Shown here one piece after another: positions 37,370 through 45,567 of a stretch of DNA of 64,000 bases (position 1 is its first letter; each line of letters begins with the position of its first letter). Source of the stretch: Meiothermus sp. (lineage in GTDB: Bacteria > Deinococcota > Deinococci > Deinococcales > Thermaceae); NCBI RefSeq assembly GCF_026004075.1, contig NZ_BPIK01000002.1, forward strand, positions 1-64,000, in the 5' to 3' direction. A model generated the notes under the pieces. It was not told where the DNA came from. It did not search any database and saw nothing but the letters and a program-made list of their open reading frames with translations. The position numbers were made by a program, and so were the translations under genes.

Positions 37370-37482
37370 AGAATCCTCGTAACGTGATGCACAAACCCTG
37401 CGTCCCAAGCAGGATGATACACTTAACACCCATTTGCAACCACTTTTTCATCAGGCTGGGCTTTAGAGAAAGCTCAGAAACG

Positions 37483-38247
37483 TCACAGCCTGGGTGTTGC
37501 CTCGAGCAGCCTGGCCAGCTCCACGTGCAAACGGTGCGAGGCCCGGTGGGCGACGAACTGCCCTTGGTAGGGCCTGCCGGCCAGGTACAGGTCGCCCAGA
37601 AAATCCAGGGCCTTGTGGTACACGGGCTCGTGCAGCATGCGGGGCGTATTGACCAGGCCGTACTCGCTAAAAACCAGGGCATTCTCCAAAGAAGCCCCCT
37701 GGATGAGGCCCTGGGCCCGCAGGGCTTCTACCTCGTGCAGAAAGCCAAAAGTACGGGCCGGGGCCAGCGCCTCCAGAGGCGTGGGGGGGCACTGCACCTG
37801 CTGGTAGCCAATCCTGGGGTGCGGGAAAAGGATGGTGGTGGTGAGGGCAAACCGCTCCCCCGGCTGGGCCAGCACGCTGCTGCGCCCTTCCTCGACGCGG
37901 ACAGCACCGCTCAACGGCACCGCCTCCGGGCCCAGCGCCGGAACCCCCTCCAAGGCCGCCAGCCATTCCTGGGCACTACCGTCCAGTATGGGAATCTCCG
38001 GGCCGGTCACCTCGATGACCAGACCTTCCCAGATGCCCCGGATAAAGAGCGCGGCCAGCAGGTGTTCTACAGTCATCAGCCGCAGGTTATGCCCCCCCAA
38101 CACCGTGCAGCGAGCGGTATCTACCACGCTCGAGGCCAGCGGGCGCAGCTCGAGCCCCCCAACCCAAAAACGCACCGGCCCTTCGGCCGGGTGAAACCGC
38201 ACCGTACCCTGTTCGCCGCTGTGGAGGCCTGTTCCTCGAACCATCAT
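37483..38247 (-). CDS. lpxC: UDP-3-O-acyl-N-acetylglucosamine deacetylase
   Basis: This is a 254-residue zinc deacetylase that commits the pathway to lipid A. Zinc ligands are visible in TVEHLLAALF (His) and in EPVYHKALDFLGDLYLAG (His and Asp), and the C-terminal catalytic His in HRASHRLH. EIPILDGSA and ARTFGF are further conserved blocks. It is about 50 residues shorter than the E. coli enzyme. An in-frame second ATG follows at 38244. The frame lies between lpxD and the Gfo/Idh gene and all known catalytic residues are retained, so it should be active. Confidence 0.9.
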   Translation of the reverse strand: MMVRGTGLHSGEQGTVRFHPAEGPVRFWVGGLELRPLASSVVDTARCTVLGGHNLRLMTVEHLLAALFIRGIWEGLVIEVTGPEIPILDGSAQEWLAALEGVPALGPEAVPLSGAVRVEEGRSSVLAQPGERFALTTTILFPHPRIGYQQVQCPPTPLEALAPARTFGFLHEVEALRAQGLIQGASLENALVFSEYGLVNTPRMLHEPVYHKALDFLGDLYLAGRPYQGQFVAHRASHRLHVELARLLEATPRL

Positions 38248-38295
38248 AGGTATCTGACGCGTTTGATAAGCATTCCGGCGGAACCGGTATGAGGC

Positions 38296-39297
38296 TCACT
38301 TCTCCGGTGGAATTCCTTTTAGAAGTTGGCGCAAGCTACGCTCAACGCCCACCAGCCAGTCGAGTACGGCCAGACGCCGCCAGTGCTTGCGGATGGGCTG
38401 GGCAGGAATTCCGCTGGCCCAGGTTTCGCCGGGGGGAACCTCTTTGGAAACCCCACTACCCCCCGTCAGGCGGGCCCCTTTGCCCACCCGCACATGGTCG
38501 GCAATCACCACCCAGCCCCCCATCAACACCCCATCCTCCACCATGGCGCTGCCGCCAATGGCGCTGCTACCCACCATGACCACGTTTTTTCCTATCTGAA
38601 CGTTGTGGCCGATGTCGGTGAGGTCGCCAATTTTGCTGAAAGCGCCGATACGGGTCTCCCCCACCACGCTGCGCTGCACCACGCAGTTGGCCCCCAGCTC
38701 CACCCCATCCTCCAGCACCACCCGGCCGGTATGGGGCAGGCGCCGGTTGTCTTGAAAGCCAAATCCAATAGCGCCCAGCACCGTGCCCGTACCGATGTGG
38801 CAGCCCGCCCCCACACGGGTGCGCGGGTAGAGTGTTACACGGGGCTCGAGCACCGTCCGGGGGCCAACCTCCACGTTCTCGCCCACGTAGCAGTAGGGCC
38901 CAACCACCGCACCAGCCCCCACTCTGGCCCCCCGGCACACCAGCGCATACGCCCCTATTGCAGCGGTGGGGTCTACTTCCGCCCCCGCCTCGAGGGTAGC
39001 GGTGGGGTGCACGCCCACCTCCGCCCAGGTTTCGGGTCGGTTGAAAAGGGCCAGCACCAGCGGCCAGGCTTTTTGCACCGAGGCAACGCGAATCCGGCTG
39101 ACACCCGATGGGCACTGGGTTGTTTCATCCAGGATCAAAGCCGCTCCCGTCTCCAGAGCCGCCGGCAAAAACCGGGCCTCCCGCACCACCACCAGCTCGC
39201 CCGGCCTGGCCCGGTCGGGCGGGGCCAAGTCGGTAATCTCGGTATCGGGGCCCTCGAGGCGACCCCCCAGACGTTGGGCAATTTCAGAGAGCAGCAT
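38296..39297 (-). CDS. lpxD: UDP-3-O-(3-hydroxyacyl)glucosamine N-acyltransferase
   Basis: This is a 333-residue protein with the LpxD layout: an N-terminal uridine-binding-type domain (residues 1-95), then a long left-handed beta-helix of hexapeptide repeats, and a C-terminal helix. The catalytic-His region lies around IGDLTDIGHNVQIG, and GAIGFGFQDN corresponds to the GxxGFG motif typical of LpxD. It adds the second 3-hydroxyacyl chain after LpxC action. It is the first lpx gene of the cluster, 105 bp after mreB. Confidence 0.9.
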   Translation of the reverse strand: MLLSEIAQRLGGRLEGPDTEITDLAPPDRARPGELVVVREARFLPAALETGAALILDETTQCPSGVSRIRVASVQKAWPLVLALFNRPETWAEVGVHPTATLEAGAEVDPTAAIGAYALVCRGARVGAGAVVGPYCYVGENVEVGPRTVLEPRVTLYPRTRVGAGCHIGTGTVLGAIGFGFQDNRRLPHTGRVVLEDGVELGANCVVQRSVVGETRIGAFSKIGDLTDIGHNVQIGKNVVMVGSSAIGGSAMVEDGVLMGGWVVIADHVRVGKGARLTGGSGVSKEVPPGETWASGIPAQPIRKHWRRLAVLDWLVGVERSLRQLLKGIPPEK

Positions 39298-39402
39298 ACG
39301 AAGCCAAAATTAAGCTCCCAGTCAACCCCACCCAAGGCCGTATCGGCTTTGAAAAAAACGAAACCGGGTATGAGCCAACCTAGCTCGTCTGGGAGACCTC
39401 GA

Positions 39403-40449
39403 TTACCGCCGCAGTACGTTATCGGAGGTGACCAGGGCATCCCGCAGCACGTGCAGCATATCGAGGGCCTTGCCAGTACCCAAAGCCACCGCCTCCACAG
39501 CATTCTCGGCCACCACCACCGGTACGCCGGTGGCTTCTTGTAGCAGCAGATCCAGGTTACGCAGCAGTGCCCCCCCGCCGGTCAGCAAAATGCCCCGGTC
39601 AATGATGTCGGCCACCAGTTCGGGCGGGGTGGTCTCGAGCACGCTTTTCACCCCTTGGACAATCTTCTCCAGGGGCTCCTTGAGGGCTTCGATCACATCG
39701 TCGGCGGTTACCTCGATGCTCTTGGGCAGGCCCGAAATTAGGTCGCGACCTCGCACCTCGGCTACCATGCCCTGCTCACCCGGTGCCAGCTTGGCCGCCC
39801 CGATCTTGATTTTGAGCTCCTCGGCGGTGCGTTCCCCTATCAGCAGGTTGTACTTGTTGCGGATGAATCGAATGATGGAATCGTCGAATTCGTTGCCGGC
39901 AATGCGCAGGCTGGTCGAGCGCACGATACCGCCCAACGAGATAACCGCGATATCGCTGGAACCGCCCCCAATATCCACCACCATGCTGCCGGTAGGCTCG
40001 GCAATTTTGATGCCGGCCCCAATGGCTGCGGCCAGGGGTTCATCAATCAGATAGGCCCGCTTGGCACCGGCTTCTACGATGGCCTGCACCACCGCCCGGC
40101 GTTCGACCTCGGTCACCCCGGAGGGCACCCCTACCATCACCTGGGGCCTAAAAAAGCGCAAAGGGGGCAAAACTTTCTTGATGAAGAGGGTAAGCATCCG
40201 TTCGGTCAGGGTGTAGTCGGCGATCACGCCATCCTTCAGAGGGCGGGCCGCCACGATATTGCCCGGTGTACGCCCCAGCATCCGGTAGGCTTCGGCCCCT
40301 ACGGCCTTGACTTCTTTGGTGTCGCTGACCATGGCAATAACCGAGGGCTCCCGCAACACAATACCCTTGCCACGCATGTAAATGAGCACCGAGGCGGTAC
40401 CCAAGTCAATGCCTACGTCTTCCCCGCGAAACGAAAATAACCCAGCCAT
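39403..40449 (-). CDS. mreB: Rod shape-determining protein MreB
   Basis: This is a 348-residue bacterial actin. The phosphate-1 loop VGIDLGTASV is near residue 12, phosphate-2 VVDIGGGSSDIAVISLGG near 160, and the adenosine motif GILLTGGGALL near 285. It polymerises at the membrane and organises cell-wall elongation. mreC, mreD and rodA are not beside it; the lpx cluster follows in the same direction. TACAAT lies 8 nt before the ATG, with TTGTGC 16 bp further upstream, so the mRNA is probably leaderless. Confidence 0.95.
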   Translation of the reverse strand: MAGLFSFRGEDVGIDLGTASVLIYMRGKGIVLREPSVIAMVSDTKEVKAVGAEAYRMLGRTPGNIVAARPLKDGVIADYTLTERMLTLFIKKVLPPLRFFRPQVMVGVPSGVTEVERRAVVQAIVEAGAKRAYLIDEPLAAAIGAGIKIAEPTGSMVVDIGGGSSDIAVISLGGIVRSTSLRIAGNEFDDSIIRFIRNKYNLLIGERTAEELKIKIGAAKLAPGEQGMVAEVRGRDLISGLPKSIEVTADDVIEALKEPLEKIVQGVKSVLETTPPELVADIIDRGILLTGGGALLRNLDLLLQEATGVPVVVAENAVEAVALGTGKALDMLHVLRDALVTSDNVLRR

Positions 40450-40457
40450 AGCGATTT

Positions 40458-40485
40458 ATTGTACAGGTTTGCATGTGAAGCACAA
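40458..40485 (-). promoter_or_regulatory. Promoter candidate of mreB
   Basis: On the minus strand TACAAT (40458-40463) lies 8 nt before the mreB start, and TTGTGC lies 16 bp upstream of it. Initiation would fall at or near the start codon. Confidence 0.45.
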
Positions 40486-40521
40486 AGTGTGGTTTTGTCA
40501 AAAGGGTTTTATACCGTTTCA

Positions 40522-40569
40522 GCTTGAATCCTTCACCGTTGGCCGTAGTCAGAGGTGAAGGATTCAAGC
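40522..40569. repeat. Long inverted repeat 1 (16-bp perfect arms)
   Basis: GCTTGAATCCTTCACC at 40522-40537 is repeated in perfect inverted form at 40554-40569 around a 16-nt spacer. There is no U-run on either side, so it is not a classical terminator. It lies upstream of the mreB promoter, in a 363-bp gene-free stretch that also holds inverted repeat 2 and the tRNA terminator. Confidence 0.8.
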
Positions 40570-40587
40570 CGACCAAAGGGAGTAGAA

Positions 40588-40645
40588 AAGCATTTCGGTA
40601 GGATCGTTTAGGCTTGTCAAAGTGAACGATACTACCGAAATGCTT
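40588..40645. repeat. Long inverted repeat 2 (21-bp arms, one mismatch)
   Basis: The 21-base arms at 40588-40608 and 40625-40645 (beginning AAGCATTTCGGTAG and ending with its complement) are complementary except for one pair, with a 16-nt spacer. On the minus strand the second arm is followed by a short T-run, so it could stop leftward readthrough from the tRNA. It starts 18 bp after inverted repeat 1 and differs from it in sequence. Confidence 0.8.
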
Positions 40646-40769
40646 ATTATGCTGTTTATGACAGTGGAACCCCCGCCTCGAGCCAGCGGGCGCTGCGCTT
40701 CGAGGTTCAGCATCCAGCAAGGTGAACCCTTCTGGGTTGGCTTCTCAGATGAGCCTGGGAGTATAAAGC

Positions 40770-40798
40770 AAAACCGGAGCCCTGACGACTCCGGTTTT
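40770..40798. terminator. Terminator of tRNA-Val(CAC)
   Basis: AAAACCGGAG (40770-40779) pairs with CTCCGGTTTT (40789-40798) over a 9-nt loop. On the minus strand it follows the tRNA by 14 bp and ends in a T-rich tract. The plus strand also has a T run, so it could work both ways. Confidence 0.8.
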
Positions 40799-40812
40799 TT
40801 GCGTCCTGGACT

Positions 40813-40887
40813 TGGTGGGCGATGTAGGATTTGAACCTACGACCCCACGCGTGTGAAGCGTGTGCTCTCCCGCTGAGCTAATCGCCC
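40813..40887 (-). tRNA. tRNA-Val (CAC)
   Basis: On the minus strand the acceptor arms GGGCGAT and ATCGCCC pair, the anticodon stem CACGC/GCGTG encloses TTCACAC with anticodon CAC, and the T loop is GGTTCAAATCC. CCA is encoded. It complements the GAC valine tRNA at 9165. Confidence 0.95.
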
Positions 40888-40920
40888 AATTTTCTGCTTG
40901 CTCACGCAAGCGCACTGAAA

Positions 40921-40949
40921 AGGGTAACACCGGCTGGGAGGCGTGTCAA
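40921..40949 (-). promoter_or_regulatory. Promoter of tRNA-Val(CAC)
   Basis: On the minus strand a perfect TTGACA (40944-40949) and TACCCT (40921-40926) are 17 bp apart, about 33 bases before the mature tRNA 5' end. It is divergent from argB. Confidence 0.6.
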
Positions 40950-40973
40950 GCCAAGGCCTGGGTATCCCCTGGG

Positions 40974-40979
40974 TATGAT
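40974..40979 (+). promoter_or_regulatory. -10 box candidate for argB
   Basis: TATGAT ends 7 nt before the ATG at 40987, and no ribosome binding site precedes any of the three clustered ATGs. It supports a leaderless start at 40987 rather than 40975 or 40981. Confidence 0.35.
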
Positions 40980-40986
40980 TATGGCT

Positions 40987-41739
40987 ATGGAGCAGGCCTT
41001 ACTTGTAAAAATCGGGGGCAGCCTCAAAGAGGCTGATGATTTGCTCGAGGAGATAAGCGCCTACCCTGGCCCTTTGGTACTGGTTCACGGAGGCGGCCCT
41101 CGAATTGCTGAGTGGCTCAACCGATTGGGCTTCGAAACCCACTTTCACCAGGGGTTACGCATCACCCCACCCGAACAAATGGAGGTGGTGGAGATGGTGC
41201 TGACCACTCTAGGTAAGCACCTTGCTGATGGGCTTTCTAAGCGTGGACGGCCCAGCGTAGCCCTAACTGGAAGGGATGCAGGGTTACTCGAGGCCCGTTT
41301 GTTAGATCCCATGCTGGGCCGGGTGGGCGAGGTCACTCGAGTTAATACCCGTGTTCTGCAGGGGCTGTTGCAGGCTGGCCTAACCCCCCTGATAGCCCCC
41401 ATTGGCCTCGATGCACAGGACTCGCTTAACATAAACGCCGACATTGCCGCCGGGGCCATTGCTGGAGCGCTTGGCCTACCGGCCATCTTCCTAACCGATG
41501 TAGTGGGTGTGTTACGCGACCCCAAAGACCCCACAAGCCGCCTTGTCCAGCTTAACCAGTCACAGGTGCAGGCTTTGCTTCAAGAAGGAATTATTTCCGG
41601 CGGCATGATTCCAAAAGTAGAGGCCGCTCTCAACGCCGTGCAGAAAGGCGCCCCCTGGGCCACCATCGCCAGGGGCGGACGGGACATCCTGCGTGGGGTT
41701 CTGGAGGGCAGAGCAGGCACGCGCATTTTGGAACAGTAA
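40987..41739 (+). CDS. argB: Acetylglutamate kinase (or LysZ-type paralogue)
   Basis: This is a 250-residue amino-acid kinase. The nucleotide and phosphate sites are visible in LLVKIGGSL, LVHGGGPRIAEWLN and the C-terminal GGMIPKVEAALNAV block; FHQGLRIT and NINADIAAGAIAGAL match N-acetylglutamate kinase. It phosphorylates N-acetylglutamate in arginine synthesis. Thermaceae also have LysZ, a related kinase acting on LysW-bound aminoadipate, so paralogue confusion is possible; no arg or lys gene adjoins it here. The start at 40987 rests on the -10 box spacing; ATGs at 40975 and 40981 are in frame. Confidence 0.8.
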   Translation: MEQALLVKIGGSLKEADDLLEEISAYPGPLVLVHGGGPRIAEWLNRLGFETHFHQGLRITPPEQMEVVEMVLTTLGKHLADGLSKRGRPSVALTGRDAGLLEARLLDPMLGRVGEVTRVNTRVLQGLLQAGLTPLIAPIGLDAQDSLNINADIAAGAIAGALGLPAIFLTDVVGVLRDPKDPTSRLVQLNQSQVQALLQEGIISGGMIPKVEAALNAVQKGAPWATIARGGRDILRGVLEGRAGTRILEQ

Positions 41740-41783
41740 TTCAAACGTTTCCACTCCCAGCTCTCAGCAGGGGTTCAGGAGGT

Positions 41784-41813
41784 TTGACTGGCTACCACAT
41801 CAGGTGACACAAT
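41784..41813 (+). promoter_or_regulatory. Promoter candidate of the dehydrogenase at 41820
   Basis: TTGACT (41784-41789) and CACAAT (41808-41813) are 18 bp apart, and the ATG follows 6 nt after the -10 box. Transcription should start at the start codon, giving a leaderless mRNA. Confidence 0.45.
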
Positions 41814-41819
41814 CGCCCC

Positions 41820-42848
41820 ATGCGAGCGGTATGGATGGAGTCCAGGGGCGGGCCAGAGGTCTTACGCTATGGCGAAATGCCCCCTCCCACGCTGGAAGCA
41901 GGACAGGTGCGGGTTGCTGTAAAAGCTGTGGCGCTCAACCATCTCGATGTTTGGGTGCGTAAGGGCGTGGCCAGCCCCAAGCTACCCCTGCCCCACATTC
42001 TCGGATGCGACATCGCTGGGGAAGTAGAGTCGGTAGGTGCTGGCGTTGAGGGCATAAAACCTGGAGATGCCGTGGTAGTGAACCCCGGCGTCTCATGTGG
42101 CCGGTGCCAGCGCTGCCTGGCCGGACAGGATAACCTCTGCCCGGAATATCAGATTCTGGGCGAACACCGGTGGGGTGGGTACGCCGAATTGGTCACGGTT
42201 CCCTTGGCCAATATCCTGCCCAAACCGGCTGGATTGAGCTGGCTCGAGGCCGCCTCGCTGCCCCTCACCTTCCTAACCGCCTGGCAGATGGTAGTGGACA
42301 AATTACAGGTTCGGCCTGGCGAGGACGTGCTGGTCATGGCAGCGGGCTCGGGGGTCTCGGTAGCTGCAATTCAGATTGCCAAACTACACGGGGCACGGGT
42401 TATCGCCACCGCCAGCAGCGACGGAAAACTGGCTCAAGCCAGGGCCCTGGGCGCCGATGAAGGGGTGAACTACAGCCTGCCCGACTGGTACAAAGAAGTC
42501 CGTCGGCTCACCGGGGGCAAGGGGGCCGATGCAGTGGTCGATCACACGGGGGCGCAGTACTGGGAGGGAGTGATCAAGGCCACTGCCTGGGGTGGGCGGA
42601 TCAGCCTGGCCGGGGCTTCTTCGGGGTATGAGGCCACAACCCCACTTTCGCACATCTTTTACCGGCAGCTCTCCATTTTTGGCTCCACCATGGCTTCAAA
42701 AAGCCGTCTATTCCCTATTCTGCAGTTTGTAGCAGAGGGGCGCTTACGGCCTGTGATCGGCGCCACCCTACCCCTTAGCCAGGCGGCCGAGGGCCACCAG
42801 CTACTAGAAGAACGTCGTGTGTTTGGCAAGGTGGTTTTGGAGGTGTGA
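41820..42848 (+). CDS. Zinc-type alcohol dehydrogenase / quinone oxidoreductase
   Basis: This is a 342-residue medium-chain dehydrogenase. The N-terminal catalytic domain has LNHLDVWVRKG and LGCDIAGEV, with a structural-zinc cysteine cluster in CGRCQRCLAGQDNLC. The cofactor fold has VMAAGSGVSVAAIQIAK, close to the AxxGxxG motif of NADPH-using quinone-reductase-like members. Catalytic-zinc ligands are partly replaced (Cys to Asn in LNHLD), so it is probably an NADPH:quinone or enoyl-type reductase rather than a true alcohol dehydrogenase. It is apparently monocistronic. Confidence 0.8.
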   Translation: MRAVWMESRGGPEVLRYGEMPPPTLEAGQVRVAVKAVALNHLDVWVRKGVASPKLPLPHILGCDIAGEVESVGAGVEGIKPGDAVVVNPGVSCGRCQRCLAGQDNLCPEYQILGEHRWGGYAELVTVPLANILPKPAGLSWLEAASLPLTFLTAWQMVVDKLQVRPGEDVLVMAAGSGVSVAAIQIAKLHGARVIATASSDGKLAQARALGADEGVNYSLPDWYKEVRRLTGGKGADAVVDHTGAQYWEGVIKATAWGGRISLAGASSGYEATTPLSHIFYRQLSIFGSTMASKSRLFPILQFVAEGRLRPVIGATLPLSQAAEGHQLLEERRVFGKVVLEV

Positions 42849-43002
42849 AACCGGTTGACCTGGAGCGGCTCCGTGAAGCACGATAAAGTACAATAAGGCA
42901 GTCAAATTTGGTTTAGCTTCTTATACCCGGTCTGAATAACGCCGCCTGCAGCTTGGTAAAGCAGCACAGATCCGGCTGTCATAAAAACCCGTTCCCGCCC
43001 GC

Positions 43003-43332
43003 TTATAAACAGGCTGTCTGGGTCTTGTGGCTTTGCACATACACCAACGCGGCACGTACAGCATGGGCCTGTGCTCGCAGGGGTTGGTTTGGGGAAGGGT
43101 CGAGCAAGTAAGCCTCGATACCGTGCAGGAGTAGGTTCTTGAAAAGTTCCTCTTTTGCCCGCCAGTCAACGGCCTCCTGCACCTCGAGTCCCGCCAAACC
43201 CGTTACGGCGCTTGGAAATTGACGGGCAATGTCGCATGATGTAAAGAGCAGAGCTAGGGGTGGCCCTGTCTGGATTAGCAACGGTTGCTCGAGCGAACCG
43301 AGATAGTAGATTGGGCTGTCTAGGTGTACCAT
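43003..43332 (-). CDS. Unknown protein, 109 residues
   Basis: The ATG at 43332 opens a 109-codon frame (one more ATG lies two codons upstream). The product is soluble with a strand-rich N-terminus (HLDSPIYYLGSLEQPLLIQT) and two likely helices. I recognise no motif. It is divergent from the NYN-domain gene with a 50-bp gap and may share its control region. Codon use looks like that of the neighbours, which supports it being real. The 154 bp between it and the dehydrogenase at 42848 show no feature I can support. Confidence 0.5.
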   Translation of the reverse strand: MVHLDSPIYYLGSLEQPLLIQTGPPLALLFTSCDIARQFPSAVTGLAGLEVQEAVDWRAKEELFKNLLLHGIEAYLLDPSPNQPLRAQAHAVRAALVYVQSHKTQTACL

Positions 43333-43388
43333 ACACATCTAGCGTAGCGGATGGCCCCTCCGCAAACCAGGAAGCGAGATAAAAGACA

Positions 43389-43955
43389 ATGAAGACGGCT
43401 TTGTTTATTGACGGTTCCTACATGTACGACGCGGCCAAGCGTTTGGGCTGGAACATTGACCACCGCAAAGCGATTGGGGTTTTTTCCAAGCCCGAGGATC
43501 TATACAACGCCTTCTATTATGCCCCCGTCACCGACAGCAACGATGAGCGTCAGCAAAAATTCCTCGATGCGTTGGTGTTCATGGGCTACACTGTGCGCAG
43601 CCGCGAAACCCACGGTGATCCCCGCTTCGAAGCTATGATTGCCACCGACCTGCTCGTAACCGCGCCCCGCTGGGAACGGGCTGTGGTGGCCAGTGGCTCA
43701 GGCGACCTGGCCCATACCCTTTCGGCCCTGCGGGCCCAGGGTAAAGAGATTCACCTGCTGGGTGTACCCGAACTCACCGACCTCGAGCTGCGCAACCAAA
43801 GCGACCGCTACCTGGACCTGCGGGAACTGCAGGCCCAGCTCGAGCGCACTGGCGGCGGGCGACGGACGTATCCCAGCGTGGAGGAGGGTTTTGCCAGCGA
43901 GGAACAAAGCAGCCTCAGACGTTTGATGGACAACCTCGAGGACGAACTGCAGTAA
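43389..43955 (+). CDS. NYN-domain protein (LabA/DUF88 family)
   Basis: This is a 188-residue protein. The NYN (PIN-like) nuclease fold is visible from the first strand with a conserved Asp (TALFIDGSYMYDAAKRLGW), through the metal-site region MIATDLLVTAP, to VVASGSGDLAHTLSALRAQGK (SGSGD, about residues 104-108). These acidic positions match Mg2+-dependent RNases. The C-terminal 50 residues are acidic and probably flexible. NYN proteins of this class are thought to process RNA; the target is unknown. It is followed by a strong terminator. Confidence 0.82.
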   Translation: MKTALFIDGSYMYDAAKRLGWNIDHRKAIGVFSKPEDLYNAFYYAPVTDSNDERQQKFLDALVFMGYTVRSRETHGDPRFEAMIATDLLVTAPRWERAVVASGSGDLAHTLSALRAQGKEIHLLGVPELTDLELRNQSDRYLDLRELQAQLERTGGGRRTYPSVEEGFASEEQSSLRRLMDNLEDELQ

Positions 43956-43975
43956 CCCTTCCTTCAGTGGGTTCG

Positions 43976-44002
43976 CCCCTACCCGACGGGTAGGGGTTTT
44001 TT
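43976..44002 (+). terminator. Intrinsic terminator after the NYN gene
   Basis: CCCCTACCC (43976-43984) and GGGTAGGGG (43988-43996) form a 9-bp stem with a 3-nt loop, followed by six T residues. It also abuts the end of the convergent gene at 44001. Confidence 0.9.
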
Positions 44003-44288
44003 ACGTCCATTCCCTGATGGGAATCAGCTCACCACCCTCCACTACCTTGCGCGTGGGGCGGTAGGTGCGGTCAAACCAGATTTCCAGCACAGCCCGATCC
44101 AGGTGCTGCGGTGATACGATAATCTTGCGCACGTAGTACCCCCCTTCGTCCGCAGCAGAAATCTCGTTGCCCTTGGTAAGCCGCAATTCTACGACATCAC
44201 CGTTACGCGCCGTACGCACCCGCACACGGAAGGCCGACTCACCCTCCCGCTGAACATGCTTATCCGGTTTGCGGAAAAAACCAAACAT
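44001..44288 (-). CDS. Unknown small protein, 95 residues
   Basis: This is a 95-residue basic N-terminus and beta-rich body (FRVRVRTARNGDVVELRLTK, then YYVRKIIVSPQHLDRAVLEI). No signal peptide or known motif is visible. It lies 17 bp downstream of the LolC/E-like permease on the same strand, so it may be part of that unit. The repeated basic/hydrophobic strand pattern suggests a small nucleic-acid or protein-binding beta-barrel, but I cannot assign it. Confidence 0.6.
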   Translation of the reverse strand: MFGFFRKPDKHVQREGESAFRVRVRTARNGDVVELRLTKGNEISAADEGGYYVRKIIVSPQHLDRAVLEIWFDRTYRPTRKVVEGGELIPIREWT

Positions 44289-44305
44289 GCCCTTAGTTTA
44301 CGCCC

Positions 44306-45433
44306 CTAGCGCAACACCTCCCCGGGTTTAATCCGCAAAGCCCGCCAAAGCGGCAACAGCGAGGCCAGGAGCACCACCAGCAAGCTCATGGCTGAGACCC
44401 AGGCAAAGTCTGAGGGCTTAATTTCTACAGGCAAACGGGTGAGAAAGTAAAGCTCGCCGGGAATCTGTACAGGCCGCCAGGCAAAGTAACTGGAGAGACC
44501 AAAGCCCAGCAGGTTGCCCAGTCCAATGCCCAGCGTACCCAGCACCAGGCCCTCGAGCGCGAACACACCCGCCACCTGGCTGGCTCTGGCCCCCATCACC
44601 CGGAGCAGAGCGATATCCGGAGTTTTTTCGATGACCGTAAGCACCAGCACGCTGGCCATACCCAAAGCTGCCACCACCACAATCAGAAAAACCACAATGC
44701 CAATCACTCGTTTCTGCAGGGCCAGCTGCTCGATTAGGGTACGGTTGCTTGACTGCCAGGTCTGGGGGAAGTAGTGCCAGCCAGCCAGGGCTTGCCCCAC
44801 CTGGGGGGCCTGCTCGGGGTCGCGCAGGCGAATCTGATACCCCGAGAGAGCCGTGGGGGCCTCCATGAGGTTGCGGACATCCTGCAGGGTGGTGAAGGCG
44901 AAGCCTGCATCGAGCAGGTAGTTACCGGTCTGGAAAGAACCCACTACCCGAAGCTCGATACGTTTTTGATTGATGGAAACCAGGAAAAGTTTGTCACCGG
45001 GGTAAGCCCCTAGGCTCCGGGCTAGGGCACTACCGAGCACGATGGTACCGGGCTTTAGCTTGGATAGGTCAAGCTCGGGGTAAACCGCAGCGCCACCGTC
45101 TCCTAGCCCAATCAGGGTGGCGAAGTCGGCCCCGGCGCTACGGCCTACCTCAGCCCTTCGGGTCAGCAGGGCCTTGGTCAGGAGCACCGGAGCCTGGCCC
45201 ACCACCTGGGGATGCGGGGGAGGCGGTGGGTTCTCCTCGAGGTTCAGGCTTTGCAGGTAAATGTGGGGTACGGCCTTAAGGGTGGCCTCCACCAGCCCCT
45301 TAATGAAGCCGTTGGTCAGTGAGAGGGCCGTGGTAAGCACCATAATGCCCACTGCCACCCCCAGCAGGCTGATGAGGCTCTGGGTGCGGCGGTAGCGCAG
45401 GTGACGCGATGCAAGAAACCAGACAAAGCGCAT
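44306..45433 (-). CDS. FtsX/MacB-type ABC permease, LolC/E-like
   Basis: This is a 375-residue permease with one N-terminal transmembrane helix (SLISLLGVAVGIMVLTTAL), a large extracytoplasmic domain of about 200 residues, and three C-terminal helices, as in LolC/LolE and MacB. The start LRYRR region at 45433 is preferred over the ORF start at 45457. LolCDE releases lipoproteins from the inner membrane for transfer to the outer membrane. No LolD-type ATPase gene adjoins it. Since this lineage has an outer membrane, lipoprotein release is plausible, but other substrates are possible. Confidence 0.78.
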   Translation of the reverse strand: MRFVWFLASRHLRYRRTQSLISLLGVAVGIMVLTTALSLTNGFIKGLVEATLKAVPHIYLQSLNLEENPPPPPHPQVVGQAPVLLTKALLTRRAEVGRSAGADFATLIGLGDGGAAVYPELDLSKLKPGTIVLGSALARSLGAYPGDKLFLVSINQKRIELRVVGSFQTGNYLLDAGFAFTTLQDVRNLMEAPTALSGYQIRLRDPEQAPQVGQALAGWHYFPQTWQSSNRTLIEQLALQKRVIGIVVFLIVVVAALGMASVLVLTVIEKTPDIALLRVMGARASQVAGVFALEGLVLGTLGIGLGNLLGFGLSSYFAWRPVQIPGELYFLTRLPVEIKPSDFAWVSAMSLLVVLLASLLPLWRALRIKPGEVLR

Positions 45434-45567
45434 AGGAGTTGGGGTAGGGGCAGGCACCCCGCGGCTTTTCTATAAGCGATTTGTCGCTGCGTATGCCTAA
45501 ATGCTGTACACAGGGGCAAACCCAGCCTCAAGCCGCTGAGGCAAGCAGCCTCCTACACCCGACCATC

